From the NCBI RefSeq assembly GCF_036370855.1, contig NW_026991398.1:2418001-2482000 (forward strand): a DNA stretch of 64,000 nucleotides, in the 5' to 3' direction. A model generated the notes under the pieces. The model did not search any database. It saw nothing but the letters and a program-made list of their open reading frames with translations, and had not been told where the DNA came from. The position numbers and the translations under genes are program-made. Positions 31,266 to 42,479 of the stretch are shown in pieces. This DNA is from Dromaius novaehollandiae (taxonomy: Eukaryota; Chordata; Aves; Casuariiformes; Dromaiidae). Positions within the stretch are counted from its first letter, which is position 1. Each line of letters opens with the position of its first letter.

Positions 31266-34200
31266 GTGCTGTGGTGCTATAGGATACACAAAGGGAGTCT
31301 GTGTTCAGCCCCTGGCTTTGTGTGTCAAGGAAAAGCAAGTGAGGACAGGAGGACATCAGGAGAGGCCGGGGATTGCAGGGTGAGTGCAAGGTTAGGAAGC
31401 AGGTTGGGTGTCTACAGTCTGCAGGGAAACAGGCACAGGTGTGGGAAAGCATAGGACAGCCTGTGGTGGAGATGGCGGAGGGCACTGCCAGGGCTGAAAG
31501 CTCCCAACACAGCGAGGTCTTTGTCCTCTTGGCTATGGCTGGTGTCTCTGCCACCAAGGCCCACGAGAAGACACCATGCCTTAAAGCACTGTGGCCTTGC
31601 TGCCTCCTTGTCTCTTGGGAGCCCAGGAGGTGCCGTATCATGGTCTAGCATTTGGCATTGCACACCCCCACCCGCACACTGCCCCCAGGAAGGGCCCTGA
31701 GCAATGCATGATGGAAAGGATCACCCTGCCCAGGGGCTGGCTGTCAGTGCCTGGCTGCTCTGCTTGACAACACACATCAAGGTTGACTTGGCATCACAGC
31801 CACCTGCACATTGCCTTTGCCTACCTGCAATCAGGGCCTCCAGCTTTCTGCTCTAATCAGCCCCTGGGGAGGCTTTGTTGGTAATGGCCCTCAGTGGGAC
31901 CTGTTAACGGTCCAAGGAACTTGGGATTTGCTTCTGACTTTAACTTCTTGAGAGGTTTCTTCAGTCTCTTCTCAGCATCTGTGTTTCATGGGCTCAGCAC
32001 CAAGTACACCCAAGGGGTCATTAAAATGCCCAAAGCCCTAAGGGACCATGCCTCCTTCCACAATTTTCTTCAGTTCTTCAAGTCTTATGTGGCCAATTAG
32101 AAAGTTTTCAGGTGTGTACTGAGAATAGGCAGATTTCAATGAGCACCTGAAAACAAAAGATGTCTGCTTCTGAAGCTTTCTTTATTCTTCAGTTTTCAGA
32201 ATAAGCAATACCCACATTCTCCAATTCACACTGACCCACTGGGTCTCCAGATGAAGTCTGGGCATGTAGGACAAGCAGTATTTTTGATAGGAGACATGTA
32301 TGAACAACCTTCCTCCCCAGCTCCCCAGCCAGTTCGCTCATCAGCCACTGGGGACTTAGAGCACTCTGGTTAAAATCTAACCCTTCTCCTCTCAAGTCTG
32401 TAGCTGAATGTTTCGGCTCACGTGCACCAATTCCCACCTGCTTTCCGTAGAGAACTAACTGCAAGCACGCATAGAGGTGTTTTTGTTAATAGCAAACAAA
32501 CCAAAATAAAATTTGAAACAATTTAATAAAAGATAAAAGACACTCCTCAACTCTATATCAAGTCCAAGCTGCCTCCAGTGAGTTCCACTGCCCACAAGAC
32601 ATAATCTTCCTGGAAATGTTCTCGACAGATAGATAGGAAAGGATAGACGAGAAGCAGAACAAAGGAGCTGGCTAAAGAGACAGTGAGACTGCTGAAAGAC
32701 GAGGCAAGCTTCAGACTCCCAGAAGCTCAGAGGAGCAACTGGAGAGTTGAGAGGTATCTGAATGATAAAGAGCAAGGGGAGGAGGATAATGGTGGAACTA
32801 AGGAAAGTGCATAAGTCCAGAGAGTCTGATGTGAAGATGCCTTTAGAAATGATCAAGTTAATCAGGCCACATGGATATGTGAGAGATTACTGAGATTGCA
32901 TCCACAGTCAAATAGACAGGGCAGTGGAAATACAAGGTCAAGGGCAGATCAGTATTTTTTCTCCCACGTCTTCTTCCCTCTTCTTCCATTATTTCATCAC
33001 ATGAAAACACTGACATTAAAATTAGTCAATCATTTGAGCTGATGAAAGTGTCCTCATATTTTTGAAATGTTGAAAACAGTTCTTCCCCTTTCCAGGCAGA
33101 GCTCAGGTGTCCAACCACAAGCACCCAGTGGCACTTGGAGAGGCCCCAGTGTCACTGAGGCACCTGCCTGGGCCTGGCAGCTCTCACAGGGGACCTGCGG
33201 GAGACTGGAGCCCCTGGGAGCTGCAGAGGGAGGCTGGGCAGAGGGAACCAGGGCACCTGCAATGGCACCAGCCATCCATGACCCTGTGACTGCATCCCAC
33301 CCCAGCTCTGAAAATCACTTTCCCTTTCAAAAAAAGAAAAAAAGAAAAGATTCTCCCCAAAAGACCAGCGTATCAAAAAAGAACCAAACAAAACAAGATA
33401 ATAAGAAAAAGAAAAAAATAAGAACGCAAAGAAGTTTCAAAAGCTGAAAAGTGTATCAAAACATATGTTTTCCTTGAGATAATTTATCCACTTTCTTTCT
33501 TGTTTCATTTTTATTGACAGTTTCTAAAGATATCTTTTATAATAAGGCCTACACTACAAAAATACTATTGTTGTGTCTTGCATGAGTCCAGTGCCCCACA
33601 AACCACTTCCTGCCCAGGATCATTCTTGCTGCTCCTTGCTCTTTGCACACAGCGAGTCGCACCATGAGCTGTCGTGTGCTCACAGCTGATAGAGCAAAGC
33701 AGGCTGATCAGCTTCAATAAAATGTTCTATTTATTGATGGCCTAATTTGCACCAATCTCAACGTACCTGTGTTAAAATGACATCTTAAAGAAGTCCCTAC
33801 ACATCTAGCCACTCTCTCTTCTCATTCCCTGCATGGTCATTAAGTGTGACTCCATTTGAAGCGACAACAGGGATGGGAATTAGTTCACTCGATGCCAGAC
33901 CCCTTCAGTGCAGATGTCTCTGGCTAACCCAGTTGTCTGGACTTCCCTTTCTGGTCAATGGAAATAGACCTCCCACTGAGAGATTTGGAGATGCTTCTCC
34001 TAGTGACCAGCCAATGCTCCAGGAAGGTTCTCATGGTTCCTGGGTCACATTTCCCAGCATCACACAGGAACACAGCTACACAGGGCATCTCAGGCAGCAG
34101 TGGCCTCTGTATCTGTCTATAAGAGCCTTTATGTAAAGCTCTTGTCACTGCTGAAATCTATACAAAAAGAAGCTCCATGCAAGAACTGAAAAAAATATTT

Positions 34201-34790
34201 TTTTTCAGAACTTCACATATTCTTTAGCAATTCTAATGACTATTTTCTTTTTTTTGGATTGGCAGCCCCATATGAATGCACTACAGAAATTATTCTATGT
34301 GAGTTCACATGCTTATATATATGTATATGTTCTTGATACACTTCCTGGCAACACTCTGAATGGAGAAACTTTGTTCTGAGAAACTACTGTATTCAAATTG
34401 ACATGTGTCCTCTCCCTTCCTCTGCCTCTCTTCCTCTGCCTAGTCTCTCTTTACAGAGCCCTCATGGCCCCTCTGCTCCCCACGGAAGTCTCCTGTTGGA
34501 TCCTGCCAAGCAGATCCTGAATGAGCTGAAACACCTACCAGAATGTCACCCAGACTGCTGTGTCCTCTTCTCCTTCCTACAAGGTCTCCACTGGCTCATC
34601 ACCTGCTCCAAGGCAAAGCCCTGTGCACTCCAGCCACCCCTTTGCACAGAGCACACCTGCACCTCCTCGCCACCCCAGCCTGCCTTCCTCAGGAGCCCAG
34701 TTTCATGAGGACAAGAAGAGAATCACACCACCTCTCATCCCATCAGAGATGATATACGGGCAGGAGGATGGGGAGAGGCAGGCAAAGGGG
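31266..34790. repeat. Arm A' segment, inverted copy of A (10.2-13.7 kb) and C (60.8-64.0 kb)
   Basis: Against C the paired coordinates sum to about 95,590 throughout (for example 32,100 with 63,489), so the two copies are almost free of indels. Against A many small gaps exist. Contents are AT-rich flank, a run of A-rich purines (33,330-33,420) and a TATATA stretch near 34,315. The frames here are not preserved between copies, and no gene is called. Confidence 0.75.
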
Positions 34791-34794
34791 ACAT

Positions 34795-35045
34795 GGCTGC
34801 AGTGCTGATTGTGAGGTCACTTCCACTGCAGCTGCCTGATTGGCCCTCAGCAGATGTGCTGGCCAGCAGGCTTTGTGATGTCACCCAGTGCCTCAGAGAG
34901 CCCACCCAGCAGAAATGACTGCCCTGGGGAGGGGAGGGGGTGATGCAGGTGACAGGGCACTATCTGGGTGCTGATTGTGAGGGCACTTCTGTTGCGGCCA
35001 CCCCACAAGCCCACGGCCGCAGGCAGGCAGGCACGGCTCATGGCC
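34795..35045. repeat. Minisatellite field 2 in A' (short version)
   Basis: Two or three units of the GCTGATTGTGAGGTCACTTC type, as in C at 60,545-60,800, compared with more than 2 kb in arm A. Confidence 0.6.
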
Positions 35046-36474
35046 ACCCTGCTCAGGACTCGCCCCTCTGCAGCGGACCTGCCACGGAGCAGTGCACAGC
35101 TCCTCGCCTAGATCTCCTCCGAGCCCAGGGTGCTGCCCCTGTGGCCCAGACACACTGTTGACATTATCTGAAGGCTTCCTTTGGCACCTCAACCTTCCCA
35201 AAGCAGCACATGATGGATTATTACCAGCCAGAGGGGTATTTTATACTGTGCTACCAAGAAGGAATCATCTTGCAAGCTCCAATGTGCAGTTTGATGATGG
35301 GTGGGTAAGCTGAACTGTGCAAGGCCTGCTGGGACAGCCCTGCACCACTCCAAAAGCATCTGACCCTCACTTGCTTTTATGCACACCTCAACCCCAAGAA
35401 GGCACCTTTGTCCAAATTAGCCTCAGATCCACATTTGGGATTTCATCTCACAGGGAGATCACTTGCAAAAAATAGTCCATGAATAACCTAAGACCCAGGC
35501 TGTGCCCGAGCTGATTGGGCAGGAGGTTCGGAAACTGCAGGCCTCAACCAGCTCAGTGACACACTGCAAAACGTGCTCAGCTGAGCTGGACACCTGATCT
35601 GTCAGGTCAGAAATGACTCCCTTAGAGCAGAGAGGAGCATGTGGAAGGGTGAGGAACATAATTCTGAGGGGATGTGCAAGTTATTTGCACAAAACAACTT
35701 CAGCTTTGCAAGCTGATTCTCAGCTATGACCCCTGAAGTATTTCCTGCAGACTTGCAGGCAAGTGCTTGAGCATCACGACTCACTGCAGTCACTGCACAT
35801 CTGGGAGAAGTGTTTTTAAAGGCCAATTGTTTTCTGAAGAAATACTTTGTCTTTGGAAGTTTTCCTTATTTTGGCCATTTTAAAAGCTAATGACTGTGGC
35901 ACTGCCACTTGAAAGAGTGCCTCTGAGTGCTCCACTGTGGCAAGATCATTTCCTTGTGAACTGTGTGTGTGAAAAAAGTCCCACATGATCTGAACTGCTC
36001 TGAGGCCTCCTGCTAGATGTCAGCCCCTGGATGTCTTGTGTCAGAGCCCAGGGCAGTGCGCAGGGTGCAGGGAGCAGCACAGAGCCCCGAAGCAGCGAGG
36101 CCTTCAGCAAGAAGAGCTCAAGATCCTCTCTATAGTTCAGTGGATTGGAGGGGAGTTACTCAAATGGTTAAGTAAGGGCTAATTGGGAGATAATACTGCA
36201 TTATTAGCAAAGAGTTTCTAGGGTCCTGCCACATGAGAAGAAAAGAGTGTCTGCACCAATTAGCTATATGGGCAGTATCTCCCCATAGCCTTTGCTAATA
36301 GGAGGGAGAGGCAACTGCTATGCCTCTAGCCTAAAAAACCTTGTGGTTGGACAGATCCCAGAAGTGATAACTTCAAAAATCTCCAACAAAGAACCCTTTC
36401 TGAAAGATGGCCTCTTCTACTCCAAATACTCTAAGCTCCATATTTCTAGGTATTTCACAGTCTATGTGGCATAT
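35046..36474. repeat. Arm segment absent from arm A in part (matches C 59,120-60,540 reversed)
   Basis: The interval 35,787 to 37,251 is missing in arm A. It holds a cluster of three short inverted pairs at 36,178-36,301: GCTAATTGG with CCAATTAGC, GGGAGAT..ACTGC with GCAGTATCTCCC, and TATTAGCAAAG with CTTTGCTAATA. These occur in the same left-to-right order on both sides. The same cluster is in C at about 59,290-59,420. No gene seen. Confidence 0.65.
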
Positions 36475-36880
36475 CTGGCTGCAGATCCTGGCAAGAGCTG
36501 AGGAAACTCCAGGCCTGAACCTCAGTGCACAGAAGGCAGCAGGCTGCCAGCATCCCTGGCTCTGGCCACCAGGGCAGCCTGGGCCCTGCGAGCCAAGTCA
36601 CCTCCTCCCCTCCAAGGGCTCCCCAGCTCCCCAGCCTGGCAGCACTCCCCACGCACAGCACTGCTCTCTCCAGACACTTCCTCCCACACAGAGCAGCACC
36701 AAGACACTGGGGCCACCACTCGTTCCCACCACAGGACACCCCACCCCTGTGACACACCGCACCACCTGCCCCTCGCCTCACAGAGGGTTGCCAGCCAACA
36801 CACGCCTCTGCATCAGAGACATACAGGGGCCAGGACTAGACGTGGCAGCAGCTAGGGGACCCACAAGGGCCCCAAAACAC
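36475..36880 (-). repeat. Dispersed 400-bp repeat R1, copy c
   Basis: Reversed R1 unit; CTGCAGATCCTGGCAAGAGC (36,480) is the reverse of the unit end. It is closely similar to 58,713-59,120 and to the copy at 42,055-42,465. Confidence 0.65.
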
Positions 36881-37251
36881 ACAAAGGCCAAGTCTATATC
36901 CCTTCACTTCCATTCCTCCAAGGCCTTGGGACAGGGAATTCCTCTGGACATCCATCTCCTGCTAGAACCTTTGCAGCCATTTGATAAGCGTCACACAGGC
37001 AAGCGTGGGACTCAGGATGGGACAGCCCACAGAAGAGGGGTTTGCTCTGGGGGGCTCCGCAAGAATCCTGGGAACACCACAGCTGGAGTCACCACACTGT
37101 GCGGTTGCTGTAGCCTAGTGGCACACCCTCCAACGACCCCGTGATCGCTCAACAAACCTAGTCAGCAAAGGGGAAGTGACACCACAGACTCACACCACAG
37201 GCATCGAGGTACTGTGGAATTCTCCACTGAAGGACCTGTTGATGTGCGTAC
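36881..37251. other. Spacer between R1 copy c and the LTR
   Basis: Matched, reversed, to C 58,296-58,712 with a deletion of roughly 40 bp beside the LTR. No gene seen. The last six bases before the LTR read GCGTAC. Confidence 0.55.
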
Positions 37252-37758
37252 TGTTGTCAGCTGAGCACTGGGTTATCTTTTGGTATGCCTACTGGTATTG
37301 ACTGGGGCCATACAGCTGTTGTGTAACTATGGCCTGGCACTGTTTGACTGGATAAGGAACTAAGCCCAGGAAGGCTAAGGGAGTAAGCCACATACCTCTG
37401 TGTGGACTCGGACTCATCATCAGCTGGCCTGCGGACTCGACAACCCACTCATCAGTGGGGACAACCCTGAGGCCAACTGCCAAGGAGAACATGAATCATC
37501 CTGGCACAGCTGAAGTGTGGTGAGAATAACCTGGGGAAAACTGTTACCGTAGGGGTGGCCCCATAAGGACAAGAAAAAAGCAAGAATGGTCATTATATCG
37601 TGCATCCGTGGCTTAACAGTACGGCTTGGATATACTTTGAGGTTTGTTAATACTTACAGTTTGTAGATTGTTTGGTGTTGCCCAATGTTTGTTATATGTG
37701 TAGAACCATTTATCTCTAATAAACTCCTACACTTGACAAGCAATTTCTCTCAAGCTCA
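37252..37758 (+). mobile_element. Solo LTR (endogenous retrovirus type), 507 bp
   Basis: It begins TGTTGTCAG, ends GCTCA, and has AATAAA at 37,718-37,723 near the 3' end. The flanks read GCGTAC before and GCGTGC after, which may be a 6-bp target-site duplication with one change. No internal retroviral sequence is attached. It is the inverted partner of 7,055-7,561; an LTR sharing its 5' portion is at 57,309-58,295. Confidence 0.75.
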
Positions 37759-38350
37759 GCGTGCCTGGCCTATGAGGGCCTGAAGCAGAAGTGGCCTCAC
37801 AAGTACAAACTGCACCAACATGCCTGTGCTGGCCCATGAGGTACTGAGGCCAAGGCACCTCACCATCTGCATCCAAGCCATGGGCCTGATGCTCACCTAT
37901 GAGGTGCTGAGGCAGAAAGTGACCTCACCATCATCACCAAACCCATGTGCATGTGGCTGTCTCTCAGGTTCTCAACGTCCTCACCAAGACAACCAGCAGT
38001 AATGTACCTGACACTGGCCTACCAGGTAGGGATTGAAAAGGGGCCTCACATTAAGCCTTCAAGCCATGTGCCTGCAGCTGCCCTATCAGGTACTGACTCA
38101 CCATTGACTTCACAAGCGCAAACGGCAGCCCTGTGCCCGCTGCTGACCTATCAAGGAGTGAGGCAGAAGCACCTCCCAACCTGCACCAACAACACTTAGG
38201 TGCCTCCCCTGGCCTAGGAGGTGCTGAGGCACAAGTCACCTCACAGGCAGCACCCAAGCCAGGTGCCTGCAGCTTGCCCAGCAGCTCCTGAGGATAAAGG
38301 GACCTCACAAGCACATCCCCTCCCCATGGGCCTGCTGCTGACCTATCAGG
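37759..38350. repeat. 64-bp minisatellite array 1 in A' (about nine units)
   Basis: Reverse-oriented version of 6,267-7,054. Paired-coordinate sums rise from 44,620 at the distal end to 44,684 in the middle and 44,813 at the LTR. That is one and then two further 64-bp units missing relative to A. Confidence 0.8.
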
Positions 38351-38353
38351 TAC

Positions 38354-38812
38354 TCAGGCAGAAGGGACCTCCAAGGCCACACTGAAGCTATTGAAAGGTT
38401 TCCTGCTGATCAGGAGAATGCACGGAGGTGACATCCCAAGAACCTGCACCAACCAAGAGCCTGCTGGGCACAGCCTTTCCTCTACAGGAAGGTGCTCTGC
38501 CAAAGGATCTGTCACGGGGGGAGCTGGGAACCTCCACTGCTTCTTCAGGCATGAGACACATCTCTGGGCCAGCCTGTATTTCACAAAACCACAGGTGTTG
38601 AGGCAGGCTTCTCTGATGCCCTTCACAGAGGAGATCACCTGGATCACCCTCATGTCCCTTGATGTCACTGTCATCACTCCTTTCATGACACTCCTCTGCA
38701 AACAGCTGTCATCTCCTGGCAAGACTCTCTCCAGGTCATGGGACATCTCCACTCTGTCACCCTGGGACCAAATCCCAAAAGGGAACAATTGCACTTGCAT
38801 TTCCTTTACCAT
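38354..38812 (-). CDS. 152-codon open frame, arm A' copy (doubtful gene)
   Basis: Reverse partner of 5,808-6,266, the same length, with its TATA-like box at 38,877-38,883. About nine residues differ from the arm A copy, and nearly all base changes alter the protein. There is no known domain. As for the partner, a protein is doubtful. Confidence 0.2.
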   Translation of the reverse strand: MVKEMQVQLFPFGIWSQGDRVEMSHDLERVLPGDDSCLQRSVMKGVMTVTSRDMRVIQVISSVKGIREACLNTCGFVKYRLAQRCVSCLKKQWRFPAPPVTDPLAEHLPVEERLCPAGSWLVQVLGMSPPCILLISRKPFNSFSVALEVPSA

Positions 38813-38883
38813 CAAGTCTTAGCTGTGAGCAACTTGTTCTGCAGCACGTATTAAATGACAGCAGGACACCACTTCCATTTATA

Positions 38884-40284
38884 GGGCCTCGGTAAAGAGA
38901 CCAGCCCAGGGAGCAGCTGCACTGGAAAGGGTTTCTGACACTGTCACATCAACTCAGCCCTGCACCAGGCATCGACCTCACACCAGACCTCGGCTGTGCC
39001 AGCTAGTCTGTAAACACACTGTCTCTGCCCCACAGAGCTGGCCCTTCCGCTAGATACAACCAAGTGCCAGCAAGAAGAGACGGATGCTCGACCCTCGCCA
39101 CTTGCACACTCTCCGGGCAATGCTTTGCTTGCTGCCTTGGCTCCTCAACCCACACACAGAGGGAAGCTCTTGTGGTGACACCAGGAGGTGGCCAAGGCAC
39201 TCTGGGCTCACAAGCTGTGTGCAAACACTCAGCACAAGACCAGGGCCAGAGCTGGCTCCCTGGGCGATGCTGCTGTTTTCAGAAGGAAGGATGCTGCTCC
39301 CTGTGGGCACAGCAGGCTGCTGCTTTCCACCCCCACAACTCCACCACATCATGAACCTCCAGCTAGGGACAAGGGTTAGGGCTTTTTTTTTTTTTGTAAT
39401 AAAGTTACAGACACAACTTGGGAGTCCTGTAGGTCTCCTGAGCCCAAGGTAACCTCTGCCCCTTTCCTTTCATTAGCTGGACAAGGAGCTTCTGTGAAGG
39501 GAGAAAGGGTGCAGAGGCTCTGAAAACGTGGCACCAGCAAGGAGACAGCCCCAGACTGGAGGTGTGGGGAAACACCTGCAGTCCTGTGGGAATGGGGTCT
39601 GCAGCAGGAACCCGGGCTCCGGAGCTGTGTTTGTGGCACACCAATGGCTGGGTGCCACGGGCAACCTGGCCCTGGGCACATCTTCACCCCTCACAGAGCC
39701 AGAAGCCCAAGAGCTCTGAGAGTTCCTCAGTTCAATCAAAGCAGGCTTTGGGGCACGCAGACAAAGGCACACAGGGGATGCTGGCATTTATTATAAGGGT
39801 CTTTGATTCATCCTATACAGCACCACAACCATCTAGGAAAAGGAGGGAGCATTACAGCATTTGCTGAGCAGGCTGGCACCAACAGCATTTGTGGGAGGAG
39901 GAATTTGCAGCAGAGCAGAGGTACCAGGAGGGGAACTCACACCCCAGGTCACCCAAAAAAGCCAGATGCATTTACGGCAGCCTTCACATCCATATGTAGC
40001 CTCACCTCATTCACTTGCAGCAGGTTCCACAGAGGGCTCACGGTGTTGGCAACACGTTGGCACGTGTTGGTGTCACAGTGAAGGCACCCTGCCTCCAACC
40101 TTGGGGACTCTAGGACTGCACTGGGAGCCTACATGACTGCAGCAACCTAGGAAGAAAGAATCGGAGGGTTACTGTCAGTTCTGCTGGCCTTGCATTCTCA
40201 CAACAGCCAGGGGCAAATGTCTCCCCTCTATGCTGAGCTGTATTTCTGAGAACGTAACCAGCAGGGCCACCGGAGACATTCTAC
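38884..40284. repeat. Arm A' segment, inverted copy of 4,341-5,736
   Basis: Collinear with A at a constant coordinate sum of about 44,620. It contains a T12 run near 39,385 and AATAAA (39,399-39,404, plus), the reversed exon-like sites described at 4,476-4,855, and no gene that I can support. Confidence 0.7.
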
Positions 40285-40790
40285 CTGGCTTTTTGGCACA
40301 GGTGAGGCCACGTCTGGATACTGGGTGCCATTTGGGCTCTCCAGTTCTAGAAAGGCACTAACACACAGGAGGCAGTCCAGCCCAGGGACACCAAGAAGGT
40401 CAGGGGCTAGAGTACAGGGCATATAAGGAGAGGCTGGGAGAGCTGGGTTTGTTCAGCATCAAGAACAGAAGGCCAAGGGGGATCTTCCTGCTCTGCACAG
40501 CAACCCTATGGAAGGTGCAGTGAAAACAGAGCCAGCTTTTCTTGGAGGTGCATAGTAACAGCATGAGAGGCAACAGGGACAACTAGGAGCATGGGACATT
40601 CTTCTTAGATGTTAAGAACAACCCTTCTTCTCCATGATGGCAGCCAGACTATGGCACAGGGACCCAGAGAGGTTCCCCAATCTCCATCCTTGGAGAGATT
40701 CAAAACTTCACTGGAAAAGGCCTGAAAATACCTCTGCTCCTGGGACCTGCCTCGAGCAGGGTGTTGGACCCCCACCTCCAGATGTTTCTC
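40285..40790 (+). mobile_element. CR1 LINE 3' fragment
   Basis: Inverted partner of 3,838-4,340 with the same breakpoints. Plus-strand CR1 phrases are AGAGGCTGGGAGAGCTGGGT and CCCCAATCTCCATCCTTGGAG. Confidence 0.8.
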
Positions 40791-41144
40791 CCATTGCAGG
40801 CTCAAGGAATCTGCTATTCTTAGACTCTGCTCCAAAGGGACTAGCAGCTTTGGAGCTGCCACCTCCATGGCTGACCAAGGACAGGAGCCTAAGAGGCACC
40901 TGTCTCCCCGAGAGGCCTGACTTCTTGTGAGGTGGCATCTGCACTGCCTCGAGGGTCTGGGCAGGCAAAAAGGGGAGAAGTGGCTCTGACTGCTTTGATT
41001 AACTCCCCATCTCTCTGATGGATCAGAATGGATTAAGCTCTGGGAAGGGAAGATGCAGTGAGGGTCCAGATTCAACAGAAAGCCATTAAGGAGCAAGAAG
41101 ATGACTTTCTGCAGAAGACTCAGTACAATCTCAAAGACTCGGGG

Positions 41145-41545
41145 AAGCATTAAGAGCTTCACGAACTGCAAGCCTGAACCTCAGCTGACAGAAGCCAGCA
41201 AACTGCAAGCATCCCTGGCTCGCACTAGAATGCTCCAAGGCAGTAACATGGTCCCCAATGGTTCCCAGCCCCGGGTCTCCCAGAAGGACACCACAATGGC
41301 AGGCTGGGCTCTGGGAGCAGAGCACTGCTCTCTCCACACACCTCCTCCCAAGATGAGCACCAAGACACTGGGGCCACCACCTGTCCCCAAGACAAGGCAC
41401 CACATCACTGTGGCACCCCAAACCCACTGCCCCACACCTCACAGAGGATAGCCAGCCATCACACGCCTCTGCAGCAGGGACACACAGGGCACAGCACCAC
41501 ACATGGCAGCAGCTGTGGCACCAAGGGCTCCCAAAACACACGGTG
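41145..41545 (-). repeat. Dispersed 400-bp repeat R1, copy b in A'
   Basis: Inverted partner of 3,081-3,480 in a gap-free stretch (coordinate sum 44,622). Confidence 0.65.
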
Positions 41546-42054
41546 CAGCAGTGACAGCACCTAACCACACCACACCTAGCACACTGATGCCTGCATGGAG
41601 GGTGCTCTCTCATTTCCTTGCTGCGGCATAGAAAGCTCACACTACAGCAGGATGCTGGAGGATCTTAAAGAGGCTGAAACTGGAAGGAAGAGAGACTTGG
41701 GTTGCGCAGGCCTTGCAGGGCACTCTGGCTGTGGCTGGCCTACTCAAAGTGACTGTTTGTCTGTGAAGATTTGGCACATAAAGGCATCAGCCCCTTGACA
41801 GTCGTCTCCCAAGAACACACCTGCCTCTCTCCAAGGACCACCGCTCCACAAGGCCTTCATTTGTCCAAAGAGCTGCCAGCATGTTAACACCCAGCTGGCA
41901 ACAAGCATGTCCCGCCACTCCTCCACCCTCAGCAAACACTGCTGCAGAGGAAAGTTCTCATGAGGAAAAGCAAATGAGAGGAAAGGAGGGAAAAAGCAGC
42001 CTTGGTTCACATCTCAGAGCAAGCAGAAACACTCCCTGCCCTTTAGTCTGGATC

Positions 42055-42465
42055 CTGCCTGCAGATCCTGGCAAGAGCTTCACAAATTCAAGGCCTGAAC
42101 CTCAGTGCACAGAAGGCAGCAGGCTGCCAGCATCCCTGGCTCTGGCCACCAGGGCAGCCTGGGCCCTGCGAGCCAAGTCACCTCCTCCCCTCCAAGGACT
42201 CCCCAGCTCCCCAGCCTGGCAGCACTCCCCACGCACAGCACTGCTCTCTCCAGACACCTCTTCCCGTTCTGAACACCAAGACACTGAGTCCACCACCTAC
42301 CCCCACCACAGGGCACCCCACCACTGTGACACCCTGCACCCCCACCCCTCGCCTCACGGAGGGTGGCCAGCCAACACGTGCCACTGCAGCAGGGACACAC
42401 AGGGCACAGCACCACACATGGCAGCAGCCAGGGCACCCCCAGGGCCCAAAAACACACAGACACAC
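42055..42465 (-). repeat. Dispersed 400-bp repeat R1, copy a in A'
   Basis: Inverted partner of 2,160-2,575. A CA-rich run (about 42,446-42,470) follows it, matching the GT-run at 2,153-2,170. Confidence 0.65.
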
Positions 42466-42479
42466 ACACATGGAAACGT

